From assembly GCF_000696185.1 (NCBI RefSeq), contig NZ_KK853997.1:7643220-7707219 (forward strand): a stretch of 64,000 nt of DNA. The letters are read 5' to 3'. This DNA is from Kitasatospora cheerisanensis KCTC 2395. GTDB taxonomy: Bacteria > Actinomycetota > Actinomycetes > Streptomycetales > Streptomycetaceae. Below, one piece after another: positions 1-8,350 of this stretch. Below the pieces are notes generated by a model. That model saw only the letters and a program-made list of their open reading frames with translations, was not told where the DNA came from and did not search any database. The position numbers and the translations under genes are program-made. Numbering within the stretch: position 1 is the stretch's first letter; every line of letters begins with the position of its first letter.

Positions 1-332
1 CGGCGGATCTGCGTCCAGCCGGAGGACGACCTGCCGCACCTGCGCGGCCAGCTGGAGCAACTCGGCCACCGCGCGGCCCTGTTGCCCGCGCAGATCACCG
101 TCGCACCCTCGCTGACCGCGGCCGTCTCGGAGACCCTCCGGGCCGGCGCCCTGCTGCTCTGCTCGCCCGCGCAGGCCGAGGAACTGGGCCTGTGCTGGCG
201 GCCGTTGGCGGGCCGGCCGGTGGCCCGCGGCTACCGCCTGCGCACCGGCAGCGGCATCGACGCGCGCGCCGTGAGCGACCGCCTGCGGGCCCCGATCGGG
301 TCCTGCCTGGGCGCGGCCGGGGGCCGTCGTGA
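1..332 (+). CDS. LysR-family regulator, C-terminal part (5' end outside window)
   Basis: Frame 1 from the window edge reads like the distal part of a LysR substrate-binding domain: a PEDDLPHLRGQLE stretch, then GALLLCSPAQAEELGL and the closing RPVARGYRL and DRLRAPIGSC segments. No stop occurs in this frame before 1311, deep inside the next gene. Adding one G to the five-G run at 319-323 would end the protein at the TGA at 330-332, which overlaps the next gene's GTG in a GTGA coupling. I therefore place the true end at 332 and suspect a one-base error. The family binds DNA by an N-terminal HTH, not present here. Coupling suggests it works with the adjacent penicillin-recognising protein. Confidence 0.6.
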   Translation, partial: ADLRPAGGRPAAPARPAGATRPPRGPVARADHRRTLADRGRLGDPPGRRPAALLARAGRGTGPVLAAVGGPAGGPRLPPAHRQRHRRARRERPPAGPDRVLPGRGRGPS

Positions 333-1231
333 GCGCGCAACGCGCCGTCCGGGAGCTGCAGTCGGTGCTCAAGGACGCCGGGCTGACCGACTCGTACCTG
401 GTCCGCGACCTGGACACCGGCGAGGAGCTCGGCATCGCCCCGGACACCGAGCTGCCGATCGCCTCGCTGGCCAAAGTCCCGCTCGCCGTCGCGGTGTTCA
501 CCCACATCCAGGACGGGCGGATCGACGCCGCCGCGGTGATCGACGTCCCGCCCGGGCGGATCACCACCCCGGGCCCGGTCGGGCTGAGCAGGTTCCGGCA
601 CCCGGCCCGGATCGCCGTCGAGGACCTGCTCTACCTGAGCACCGCGATGAGCGACAACAGCGCCGCCGACGCCCTGTTCGCCCTGGTCCCGCCGGCCGAG
701 GTCACCCGCGTCCTCGCGGACGCGGGCCTCACCGGCCTCACCGTGCGGCACCCGATGCACGAGCTGGCCCGGACGCCGGTGGAACGCTTCGAGCCCGGCG
801 AGGTCCACCTCGCGCACTCCCTGGCCATCGGCTCCCGCACCGCCGGACGCGGACACCCGGTGCCCCAACTGGACGTCGCCCGCGCCAACTCCGGCACCGC
901 CCGGGCCTGCGTCGACCTGCTCCAGGCGCTGTGGACCCCCAGCCGGATCCCCGCCCCGGTCGCCGCGCAGGTCCGCACCCTGATGGGCCTGAACGTGATC
1001 CGGCACCGCCTGGCCCCCGACTTCGGCTCCGATGCCTCCCGCTGGTCCTCGAAGACCGGCACCCTGCTCAACCTCCGCCACGAGATCGGCGTGGTCGAAC
1101 ACGACGACGGCACCCGCTACGCCGTCGCCGCCCTCACCGAGTCCACCGTGCCCGCGGCCGTCCAGCCCACCGCGGAGGCCGTCATGGCGCACGTGGCCCG
1201 CGCCCTGCACGACCGCCTGCGGGCAGGGTGA
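329..1231 (+). CDS. Penicillin-recognising serine protein (class A beta-lactamase fold, BlaB-like)
   Basis: This 300-residue protein carries the three signature motifs of serine beta-lactamases: SLAK with the nucleophile at Ser46, SDN at 108-110 and KTG at 242-244. A Glu in RFEP near 155 matches the class A omega-loop glutamate, but the Asn that usually follows in ELN is missing. There is no signal peptide, so the protein should be cytoplasmic, which is odd for a resistance enzyme. It starts with a GTG overlapping the likely LysR stop. In Streptomyces cacaoi a LysR activator (BlaA) and a penicillin-recognising protein (BlaB) are adjacent and jointly control a separate beta-lactamase, and this arrangement fits that model. 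A weak cytoplasmic hydrolase is the alternative. Confidence 0.8.
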   Translation: MSAQRAVRELQSVLKDAGLTDSYLVRDLDTGEELGIAPDTELPIASLAKVPLAVAVFTHIQDGRIDAAAVIDVPPGRITTPGPVGLSRFRHPARIAVEDLLYLSTAMSDNSAADALFALVPPAEVTRVLADAGLTGLTVRHPMHELARTPVERFEPGEVHLAHSLAIGSRTAGRGHPVPQLDVARANSGTARACVDLLQALWTPSRIPAPVAAQVRTLMGLNVIRHRLAPDFGSDASRWSSKTGTLLNLRHEIGVVEHDDGTRYAVAALTESTVPAAVQPTAEAVMAHVARALHDRLRAG

Positions 1232-1249
1232 ACCCGGCCGCGCACCACG

Positions 1250-1846
1250 TCAGTTCACCCCGGCGTGGGGCGTCCAGCCGGTCGACGCGGCCCACGCCTC
1301 GGCGACCGTGACGACGAGATCCACCACCGGATCCTTGACGTCCGCGTAGGTGTCGACGTCCCGGACGACACCCGCGAGCGCCGACTTGAACCGGCCGTAC
1401 GCGGGCACCGCCCCGGGGTGCGCGCGGAACCAGTCGCGGAACAGCAGCGCGAGCCGCTCGTTCGGCGAACCCAGCAGCCGGACGTGCAGGTTGCAGTCCG
1501 CACCGGCGTGCCCGCGCCGCATCCACAGCCGCTTCACCCACCGCTCGGGGTCGTCGTCGACGCCCGCCGGCACGTGGTCGTGCTGATGCACCGACTGCCG
1601 GAAGCCCAGCTCCGCCAGCGGCCGGTCGAACGCGCACTCCGCCTCGTACAGGTCCGTCACGGTGATCTGGAGGTCGAACACCGGTTTCGCGGCCATCCCC
1701 GGGATCGCGGTACTGCCGATGTGCTCGGCGTACACCGGCAACGGCGCGAGCTCCGAACGGAGCCGGTCCACCAGGGCGAGGGCGCGCGCCGACCAGCCGG
1801 GGTCGTGGTCGACCACCAGGGGCGCGGGGGACAGATCGTCAGTCAC
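1250..1846 (-). CDS. GrpB family protein (nucleotidyltransferase-like fold)
   Basis: The 198-residue product has the GrpB/UPF0157 core: EHIGSTAIPGMAAKPVFDL near residues 42-60, followed by GFRQSVHQHDHVP and the WVKRLWMR and CNLHVRL segments. The family has a nucleotidyltransferase-like fold and its biological reaction is largely unknown; some members occur fused to dephospho-CoA kinase. No membrane segment or signal peptide is visible. It starts at a GTG with no convincing ribosome site and ends 18 bases from the convergent penicillin-recognising gene. The acetyltransferase gene lies just upstream on the same strand, 10 bases away, so the two may be cotranscribed. Confidence 0.8.
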   Translation of the reverse strand: MTDDLSPAPLVVDHDPGWSARALALVDRLRSELAPLPVYAEHIGSTAIPGMAAKPVFDLQITVTDLYEAECAFDRPLAELGFRQSVHQHDHVPAGVDDDPERWVKRLWMRRGHAGADCNLHVRLLGSPNERLALLFRDWFRAHPGAVPAYGRFKSALAGVVRDVDTYADVKDPVVDLVVTVAEAWAASTGWTPHAGVN

Positions 1847-1856
1847 CGGACCAACG

Positions 1857-2327
1857 CTACGGGTTGACCGGGCGCTCCAACAGCTCCTCCGGCGACCGGA
1901 ACCCGGAACGGCGGTAGAGCGGGGCGCTGCGCTCCGACGGCCAGACGATCAGCGTGTTCAGGCCCGCCTGCTGCGCGTACGCGTCGACCGCCGCGAGCAG
2001 TGCCGCGCCGGCGCCACGGTTCCGGAACGGCGGCGCGACGTAGAAGTTGGTGACGTACCCCAGCGGATCGTTGTCCGCGAACGGCTCCGGCACCCGCTCC
2101 ACCAGGTGCAGGAACACGTGCCCGCGGACCGCGCCCTCGCTCTCCACCACCCACACCGGCCAGCGTCCGCCCCCGAGCCGCTCCCGCAGCCACTCCTCCG
2201 CCTCCGCCACCGGCCGCTCCGCCGGCGCCGGCCCTTCGTGGTCCTCCCGCTTGAACGCCCACCGCAGCTCGGCCAGCACCCGCGCATCCTCGACCCGGGC
2301 CCGACGCACCCTCAGTTCCATTGCCAT
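1857..2327 (-). CDS. GNAT family N-acetyltransferase
   Basis: About 156 residues with a complete GNAT fold: MELRVRRARVEDARVLAELRW at the N terminus (strand 1/helix 1), VTNFYVAPPFRNRGAGAALL as strand 4 with the acetyl-CoA pyrophosphate-binding R/Q-x-x-G-x-G/A loop (RNRGAG), and a C-terminal LIVWPSERSAPLYRRSGF motif. GNAT enzymes move an acetyl group from acetyl-CoA to an amine; the acceptor here cannot be told. The frame is open further upstream but that part is arginine-rich noise, so I use the ATG at 2327; a second ATG lies two codons on. It is closely followed by the GrpB-like gene. Confidence 0.82.
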   Translation of the reverse strand: MAMELRVRRARVEDARVLAELRWAFKREDHEGPAPAERPVAEAEEWLRERLGGGRWPVWVVESEGAVRGHVFLHLVERVPEPFADNDPLGYVTNFYVAPPFRNRGAGAALLAAVDAYAQQAGLNTLIVWPSERSAPLYRRSGFRSPEELLERPVNP

Positions 2328-2451
2328 GCGGACGAGTCTGCCCGACGGGCCCGACCCGCTCGTACGGAGCAGCGCGCGCCGCCGTCTCCGGTGGGGCCCT
2401 GACGGGCAGTCGTGGACCACCGAGAAGAGCGGCCCCCGCCCGGGGCGGACG

Positions 2452-2835
2452 TCAGTCGCCGATGGCGGCCCGGTAGCCGGCGGCGTCGAGCAGCTTCTCG
2501 AGGTCGGACCGGTCCGCGGGCTTCAGCTTGAGGATCCAGGACTCGTAGGGCTCCTCGTTGAGGAGTTCCGGGCTGTCGCTCAGCTCCTCGTTGACGGCGA
2601 TCACCTTGCCGCCGACCGGCGCGTAGTAGTCCGAGGCGGCCTTGACCGACTCGACGGTGCCCGCCGGATCGCCCGCCGCGAGGTCCTTGCCGACCTCGGC
2701 CAGCTCGACGAACACCACGTCGCCCAGAGCCCGTTGGGCGTGGTCGCTGATCCCGACCGTCACCGTGCCGTCGGCCTCCAGCCGGGCCCACTCGTGGGAC
2801 TCGGCGTACCGCAGATCTGCAGGGATGTTGGACAT
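2452..2835 (-). CDS. gcvH: Glycine cleavage system H protein
   Basis: A 127-residue H protein, normal for the family. It opens with IPADLRYAESHEWARLEADG, has the lipoyl attachment motif VESVKAASD (Lys65), and ends in the conserved YESWILKLKP and LLDAAGYRA segments. H protein carries the aminomethyl intermediate on its lipoyl arm between the P, T and L proteins in glycine oxidation, and can also donate lipoyl groups. No gcvT or gcvP lies in this window, although streptomycetes often keep gcvT beside gcvH. I saw no glycine riboswitch in the short leader. The ATG at 2835 is preceded by a GGTGGAGC ribosome site. Confidence 0.93.
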   Translation of the reverse strand: MSNIPADLRYAESHEWARLEADGTVTVGISDHAQRALGDVVFVELAEVGKDLAAGDPAGTVESVKAASDYYAPVGGKVIAVNEELSDSPELLNEEPYESWILKLKPADRSDLEKLLDAAGYRAAIGD

Positions 2836-2927
2836 GCTCGCTCCACCGGGTCGTCGTCAGTCAGCAGGCCCAGCATGCCCGAGCGCGCCGGGAAACCGCT
2901 GGATATCCACGCAGAACCGACGAAACG

Positions 2928-4295
2928 TCAGCTTCCGGAGTCCTGCGCGCGCCGCGGCCAGTTGCGCAGCGTCGCGGCGACCACCCGCGGCCGGGCCAGC
3001 GCGGCGGGGGAGGCGGTGAGACTGACGGCGTTCCAGACCGCCGTCGCCACCTCGGCATCGGTCGCGGCGGCCCGCATCGTGGCCCGGAAGGACTTGCCCA
3101 GCAACGCGGCCAACGCCGGACGGGTGCCCGGGACTTGGGGCATGGAGCGGTCGGCCAGGGTGGAGAACAGCCAGGGCAGCCGGAGCGCGTCCGCGGCAGA
3201 GCGGTAGAAGCGCCGGGGCAGGTCCCGGGTGCCGCCGGCCAGGCACTCGCGCAGCGCCGCCGCCTGGAGCGCGGCCACCGTCATCCCCGCCCCGTAGATC
3301 GGATTGAGGCTGCAGATCGCGTCGCCGGTGGAGACCAGCCCGTCCGGCAGGCGGCGCAGCCGGTGGAAGTGCCGGCGCAGCGCGTGCGGGTAGCCGAACG
3401 AGGCGACCTCGGTGACCGGTTCGGCCCGCCGGAGTGCGTCCCAGATCGGGCCGGACGCCAACTCCCCGGCGAAGCGCAGGAATTCGGCGGGGTCGGTCGG
3501 CGGGTGGTCGGGGTGGCCGAAGCCGTACAGCGAGAGCACCCAGAGGTCGTCCTCCTGCTGGGTGAGGACCAGGCCGCGCGGGCGCGCGGGAGTGGCCCCG
3601 ACGAGCAGGGCCCTGCCGGGGCCGGCCGCGCCCGGCGGGATCCGGTAGCGGCGGCTCGCGTACGCGACGTCCACGCGCAGGCGCTGCTCGACGGGCTTCC
3701 GGTAGCCCAGCGAGCCGAGCCAGGCCGCGCCCCGGCCCGCCCGTCCCATCGCGTCCACGACGAGGTCGGCGTCCACGTCCTCGGCGGCGCCGGCACCGCC
3801 CGGGCGGGCCAGCCGGACGCCCACCACCCGGGCGTTGCCGGGCGCGGCGAGCGGGGCGACCGCCTCCCGGTCGTCCAGCACGGCGAGGTTGGGGAGCGCG
3901 CGGACGGCGGCCCGCAGCCGGTCCTCCAGGAACGGGCGGCCCGCCTGGAGCACCGTCCCCACCGGCACCTTGTGCAGCAGGGAGCCGAAGAACACGATGT
4001 CGACCTCGCTCAGCGCGGTGACCAGCGCGGCGCCGTCGGCGGCCAGCCGGCCGACGAAGCCCGGGAAGAACCCGTCCAGGACGGCGGCCCCACGGACCGT
4101 CAGCGAGTGCACGTGCGCGCCCTGCGGGACACCGCGCCGGGTGCCGCCGTCCTCGGCGAGCGCGTCCCGCTCGACCAGGGTGACCCGGTCGAACACCTCG
4201 GACAGCGCCCGGGCGGCGCACAGGCCGGCGATGCCCGCGCCCAGGACCACGGCGTGGCCGGTGGCCGTTCCGGCGGGGCGGCGTACCAGGTTCAC
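2928..4295 (-). CDS. FAD-dependent oxidoreductase (aromatic hydroxylase-like)
   Basis: A 455-residue flavoprotein. The dinucleotide-binding VLGAGIAGLCAARAL motif begins near residue 13, and a DAICSLNPIYGAGMTVAAL segment supplies the second FAD-binding GD motif where hydroxylases have GDAAH. It resembles the GG-reductase/PHBH superfamily that acts on polyketide, isoprenoid or other hydrophobic substrates; the substrate is unknown. The GTG at 4295 is chosen because GGAG lies six bases upstream and the GxGxxG motif sits properly near the N terminus. It lies 35 bases after the NTF2-like gene on the same strand, probably one operon. Such NTF2-like/FAD pairs occur in tailoring pathways. Confidence 0.8.
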   Translation of the reverse strand: MNLVRRPAGTATGHAVVLGAGIAGLCAARALSEVFDRVTLVERDALAEDGGTRRGVPQGAHVHSLTVRGAAVLDGFFPGFVGRLAADGAALVTALSEVDIVFFGSLLHKVPVGTVLQAGRPFLEDRLRAAVRALPNLAVLDDREAVAPLAAPGNARVVGVRLARPGGAGAAEDVDADLVVDAMGRAGRGAAWLGSLGYRKPVEQRLRVDVAYASRRYRIPPGAAGPGRALLVGATPARPRGLVLTQQEDDLWVLSLYGFGHPDHPPTDPAEFLRFAGELASGPIWDALRRAEPVTEVASFGYPHALRRHFHRLRRLPDGLVSTGDAICSLNPIYGAGMTVAALQAAALRECLAGGTRDLPRRFYRSAADALRLPWLFSTLADRSMPQVPGTRPALAALLGKSFRATMRAAATDAEVATAVWNAVSLTASPAALARPRVVAATLRNWPRRAQDSGS

Positions 4296-4330
4296 CAGGT
4301 GCTCCGATCTGTGGCGGGGCCTTCGGGCCT

Positions 4331-4753
4331 TCAGCCGGCGATGGACAGGACGCCCAACTGCGCGAGGATCCCGGCCAGGTCGTAGTGGAAGACGACGTGG
4401 CCGATCAGCCCCGCCGCGTCGATCCGCGCGATGCCGACCCCGCGGACGACGAACGTCCGCCCGACCGCCCCGGCGGGCCAGCCGCCGCGCAGCGACTCCA
4501 GCACGGTCGCCGTCGCCCGGTAGCCGAGGATCTGGCGGTCGCCCGCGAGGATGACCTCCTCCACCTCCATGACGCTGTCGAGCGAGGCCAACCCGGTCTC
4601 CATGACGGCCAGGACCTCGTCCCGCCCGTGCAGGTCCCAGCCCAGCGCGGGCTCCTCGTGGTGGACCTCCTCGGCCAGGCAATCCGCCATGCCCGCCAGG
4701 TCCTTGGCATTCACCGCGCCCACGAACCGCTCAAGTACCGCTCCGCCGACCAT
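4331..4753 (-). CDS. NTF2-like / SnoaL-type cyclase-fold protein
   Basis: 140 residues with the compact cone-shaped NTF2 fold pattern: an LERFVGAVNAKDLAGMADCL helix, EEVHHEEPALGWDLHGRDEV with the usual acidic/His strand, then beta strands ending in IGHVVFHYDLAGILAQLG. The family includes SnoaL polyketide cyclases, ketosteroid isomerases and limonene epoxide hydrolases; which one this is cannot be settled from sequence. The ATG at 4753 follows GGAGGGAACG. It is the first gene of a leftward pair with the FAD enzyme and is divergent from the carboxylase operon at 5013, with a 259-base shared control region between them. Confidence 0.72.
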   Translation of the reverse strand: MVGGAVLERFVGAVNAKDLAGMADCLAEEVHHEEPALGWDLHGRDEVLAVMETGLASLDSVMEVEEVILAGDRQILGYRATATVLESLRGGWPAGAVGRTFVVRGVGIARIDAAGLIGHVVFHYDLAGILAQLGVLSIAG

Positions 4754-4894
4754 CGTTCCCTCCACCACGACAACCCGCCCGCCCGACGACCGCGACCCGG
4801 CCTGCTCACGTTCGGCAACCAGCTTGGCACACGTGGTCACCATCGCGGGGAACCTTCCAGCATCGACGCCGACGCCGCCCGTGGCGGCGGAAAA

Positions 4895-4910
4895 CAAGCG
4901 CGTGTGCTTG
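4895..4910. promoter_or_regulatory. Candidate TetR operator in divergent promoter region
   Basis: The palindrome CAAGC-N6-GCTTG stands out in the 259 bases between the leftward NTF2-like gene and the rightward AtuA-like operon. It lies in a locally AT-richer patch (flanks AAA and ATTT), as promoters in such genomes often do. CAAGC/GCTTG half sites are common for TetR repressors of acyl-CoA catabolism, and the operon ends in a TetR gene. This is inference from position and symmetry only. Confidence 0.35.
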
Positions 4911-5012
4911 ATTTGTCGGCGGGCGGATGCCAGGCTCGGTCGCGGCCCGATGTGCGGCACGCCCCGGCCCGGGGTGAACGGTGCGCTGTCGGCGGGGAGT
5001 TGGGGAGGCGCC

Positions 5013-6719
5013 GTGCTGCGGATCGGCAATGCTTCGGGGTTCTACGGGGACAGGTTCGCGGCGTTCCGCGAGATGCTGACCGGCGGCCCGCTGGACGTCC
5101 TCACCGGCGACTACCTGGCCGAGTTGACGATGCTGATCCTGGCCCGCGACCGCCTGCGCGACCCGGGCCTCGGCTACGCGCGGACCTTCCTGCGGCAGGC
5201 CGAGGAGTGCCTCGCGGAGGCCGTCGACCGCGGCGTGCGGATCGTGGTCAACGCGGGCGGCCTCAACCCGGCCCGCCTCGCCGAGGCGCTCGGCGAGCTC
5301 GCCGGCCGGCAGGGCGTCGACGCCCGGATCGGGTACGTCGCCGGCGACGAACTGCTGCCCCGCGCCGCCGAGTTCGGCTGGACGGGCGAGGACCCGCGCC
5401 GCCCGCTGCTGGCCGCCAACGCGTACCTCGGGGCGTTCGGCATCGCCGAGTGCCTGCGCGCGGGCGCGAACGTCGTGGTGACCGGCCGGGTCACCGACGC
5501 GGCGCTGGTCGCGGGGCCGGGCATCGCGCACCACGGGTGGACGCCCACCGACCTGGACGCCCTCGCAGGCGCTGTGGTCGCCGGCCACGTACTGGAGTGC
5601 GGGGCCCAGGCCACCGGCGGCAACTACGCCTTCTTCGCCGAACACGGGCCGGCCCTCGACCGCCCGGGCTTCCCGCTCGCCGAACTGCACGCCGACGGCA
5701 GCAGCGTGATCACCAAGCACCCCGGCACCGGCGGAGTGGTGACCGTGGAGACCGTCACCGCCCAACTCCTGTACGAGACCGGCGGACCGCGCTACCTCGG
5801 CCCCGACGTCACGGCCCGGCTGGACACCGTGACGCTCACTCAGGACGGCCCCGACCGGGTGCGGATCGACGGGGTGCGCGGCGAGGCCCCGCCGGCCACC
5901 CTCAAGGTCGGGCTGAACCGGCTCGGCGGCCACCGCAACGAGCTGGAGTTCGTCCTCACCGGGCTCGACATCGAGGCCAAAGCAGCCTTGGTGCAACGGC
6001 AGTTGACCGCCGCGCTGACCGACCCGCCGGCCGAGCTGCGGTGGACCCTGGCCCGCACCGACCACCCCGACGCCGACACCGAGGAACGGGCCAGTGCCCG
6101 GCTCCGGGTCACCGCCCGCGACCCGCAGGAGGCCAGGGTCGGCCGCGCCCTCACCGCCGCCGCCGTCGAACTCGGCCTGGCCGGCTACCCCGGCTTCCAC
6201 CTGACCGCCCCGCCCGGCCCGGCCGCGCCCTACGGCGTCTTCGAGGCACGGGAGTTGGACGCGAAGGAGGTCGAGCACCTGGCCCACCTGCCGGGCGGCC
6301 GGACCGTCGCCGTCCCGCCCGCGCCGCAGCCGACGCACCAAGTCGCCACGGACGACGCGCCGTTGCCGCCCGCGCCGGACGACGGGCCGACCCGCCGGGC
6401 CCCGCTCGGCCTGGTCGCCGGCGCCCGCAGCGGCGACAAGGGCGGCGATGCCAACCTCGGCGTGTGGGCCCGCAGCGAGCCCGGATGGCGCTGGCTCGCG
6501 CACACCCTCACCACCGAACGGCTGCGCGAACTCCTCCCGGAGACCGCGCCGTTGACGATCGAACGGCACCTGCTGCCGAACCTGCGCGCGGTGAACTTCA
6601 CCCTCCGCGGCCTGCTCGGCGAAGGCGTCGCCGCCCAGGCCCGGTTCGACCCGCAGGCCAAAGCGCTGGGGGAGTGGCTGCGCTCCCGGCACGTCGACAT
6701 CCCGGAGGCACTGCTGTGA
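5013..6719 (+). CDS. AtuA-like protein (DUF1446, acyclic terpene utilisation family)
   Basis: 568 residues. The N-terminal two-thirds matches the DUF1446/AtuA family: LRIGNASGFYGDRFAAFREM, DYLAELTMLILARDRLRD, VNAGGLNPARLAEAL, VTGRVTDAALVAGP and the long Gly-rich ATGGNYAFF and VITKHPGTGG segments. A C-terminal region with VAGARSGDKGGDANLGVWARS is a separate AtuA-like domain, fused as in many actinomycetes. AtuA is required for citronellol/geraniol use in Pseudomonas, but its reaction is not established. The GTG at 5013 follows GGGGAGG. Its stop overlaps the start of the carboxylase gene (GTGA), so the two are translationally coupled, placing it in acyl-CoA or terpenoid acid breakdown. Confidence 0.85.
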   Translation: MLRIGNASGFYGDRFAAFREMLTGGPLDVLTGDYLAELTMLILARDRLRDPGLGYARTFLRQAEECLAEAVDRGVRIVVNAGGLNPARLAEALGELAGRQGVDARIGYVAGDELLPRAAEFGWTGEDPRRPLLAANAYLGAFGIAECLRAGANVVVTGRVTDAALVAGPGIAHHGWTPTDLDALAGAVVAGHVLECGAQATGGNYAFFAEHGPALDRPGFPLAELHADGSSVITKHPGTGGVVTVETVTAQLLYETGGPRYLGPDVTARLDTVTLTQDGPDRVRIDGVRGEAPPATLKVGLNRLGGHRNELEFVLTGLDIEAKAALVQRQLTAALTDPPAELRWTLARTDHPDADTEERASARLRVTARDPQEARVGRALTAAAVELGLAGYPGFHLTAPPGPAAPYGVFEARELDAKEVEHLAHLPGGRTVAVPPAPQPTHQVATDDAPLPPAPDDGPTRRAPLGLVAGARSGDKGGDANLGVWARSEPGWRWLAHTLTTERLRELLPETAPLTIERHLLPNLRAVNFTLRGLLGEGVAAQARFDPQAKALGEWLRSRHVDIPEALL

Positions 6720-8314
6720 CCGTACTGCCCACCCGGCTGGACACCGGCGCGGCCGCGTACGCCGCCAACCGCGCCGCCATGCTGGAGAGACTCGCCGCCC
6801 TGGACGCCGAGCACGCGAAGGCCCTGGCCGGCGGCGGGCCCAAGTACGTGGAACGGCACCGCGGCCGGGGCAAACTGCTGGCCCGCGAGCGGATCGAGCT
6901 GCTGATCGACCCGGACTCGGCGTTCCTGGAACTCTCGCCGCTGGCCGCCTGGGGGAGCGACTACCCGGTCGGCGCCTCGCTGGTCACCGGGATCGGCACC
7001 GTCGCCGGCACCGAGTGCGTGATCACCGCCAACGACCCGACGGTGCGCGGCGGTTCCTCGAACCCGTGGACGCTGCGCAAGGCGCTGCGGGCCAACGAGA
7101 TCGCGCTCCGAAACCGGCTCCCGCTGGTCAACCTGGTGGAGTCGGGCGGCGCGGACCTGCCCAGCCAGAAGGAGATCTTCATCCCCGGCGGCGCGCTGTT
7201 CCGCGACCTCACCAGGCTGTCGGCCGCCGGAATCCCCACCGTGGCCGTGGTGTTCGGCAACTCCACGGCGGGCGGGGCGTACGTGCCCGGCATGTCCGAC
7301 CACGTGATCATGGTCAAGGAGCGGGCCAAGGTGTTCCTCGGCGGACCGCCGCTGGTGAAGATGGCCACCGGCGAGGAGTCCGACGACGAGTCCCTCGGCG
7401 GCGCCGCGATGCACGCCCGCACCTCCGGCCTCGCCGACCAGCTCGCCCTCGACGAACCCGACGCGCTGCGCCTCGCCCGGCAGGCCGTGCACCGGCTGCA
7501 CTGGCGCAAGTCCGGCCCGCGGCCCGCGAGCTGGTGCGAGCCGCCGAAGTACGACGAGGACGAGCTGCTGGGCATCGTCCCCGGCGACCTGAAGGCCCCG
7601 TTCGACCCGCGCGAGGTGATCGCCCGGATCGCCGACGGCTCCGACTTCGACGAGTTCAAGCCGCTGTACGGCAGCAGCCTGGCCACCGGCTGGGCCACCG
7701 TCCACGGCTACCCGGTCGGCATCCTGGCGAACGCCCAGGGCGTGCTGTTCAGCCAGGAGTCGCAGAAGGCCGCCCAGTTCATCCAGCTCGCCAACCAGCG
7801 CGACCGGCCGCTGCTGTTCCTGCACAACACCACCGGCTACATGGTCGGCCGGGACTACGAGCAGGGCGGCATCATCAAGCACGGCGCGATGATGATCAAC
7901 GCGGTGTCGAACAGCACCGTCCCGCACATCTCGGTGCTGATGGGCGCCTCCTACGGCGCCGGGCACTACGGCATGTGCGGGCGCGCCTACGACCCGCGCT
8001 TCCTGTTCGCCTGGCCCAGCGCCAAGTCCGCCGTCATGGGGCCGCAGCAACTGGCCGGCGTGCTCTCCATCGTGGCCCGGCAGTCCGCCGCCGCCAAGGG
8101 CCAGCCGTACGACGAGGACGCCGACGCCGCGATCCGCGCCATGGTCGAGCAGCAGATCGAGGCCGAGTCGCTGCCCGCGTTCCTGTCCGGCCGGCTCTAC
8201 GACGACGGGGTGATCGACCCGCGCGACACCCGGACCGTGCTCGGGATCTGCCTCTCCGCGATCCACAGCGGACCGGTCGAGGGCGCCCGCGGCTACGGCG
8301 TCTTCCGGATGTAG
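6716..8314 (+). CDS. Acyl-CoA carboxylase beta subunit (methylcrotonyl/geranyl-CoA carboxylase type)
   Basis: 532 residues, the usual size of a biotin-dependent carboxyltransferase subunit. Conserved blocks include the N-terminal GGGPKYVERHRGRGKLLARER, the oxyanion-hole glycines in VFGNSTAGGAYVPGMSD, and the second crotonase half with LFLHNTTGYMVGRDYEQGG, IKHGAMMINAVSN, GASYGAGHYGMCGRAYDPRF and FAWPSAKSAVMGPQQLAGVL. This FxxN/GYMVG signature is characteristic of methylcrotonyl-CoA and geranyl-CoA carboxylases rather than acetyl/propionyl-CoA ones. It forms a complex with the biotinylated alpha subunit encoded next. The GTG at 6716 overlaps the preceding stop and GGAGG precedes it. With AtuA upstream, branched or terpenoid enoyl-CoA is the likely substrate. 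Confidence 0.9.
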   Translation: MTVLPTRLDTGAAAYAANRAAMLERLAALDAEHAKALAGGGPKYVERHRGRGKLLARERIELLIDPDSAFLELSPLAAWGSDYPVGASLVTGIGTVAGTECVITANDPTVRGGSSNPWTLRKALRANEIALRNRLPLVNLVESGGADLPSQKEIFIPGGALFRDLTRLSAAGIPTVAVVFGNSTAGGAYVPGMSDHVIMVKERAKVFLGGPPLVKMATGEESDDESLGGAAMHARTSGLADQLALDEPDALRLARQAVHRLHWRKSGPRPASWCEPPKYDEDELLGIVPGDLKAPFDPREVIARIADGSDFDEFKPLYGSSLATGWATVHGYPVGILANAQGVLFSQESQKAAQFIQLANQRDRPLLFLHNTTGYMVGRDYEQGGIIKHGAMMINAVSNSTVPHISVLMGASYGAGHYGMCGRAYDPRFLFAWPSAKSAVMGPQQLAGVLSIVARQSAAAKGQPYDEDADAAIRAMVEQQIEAESLPAFLSGRLYDDGVIDPRDTRTVLGICLSAIHSGPVEGARGYGVFRM

Positions 8315-8350
8315 GCCACCAATGCCCTCCGCGAGAAAGCGAACTGACGG

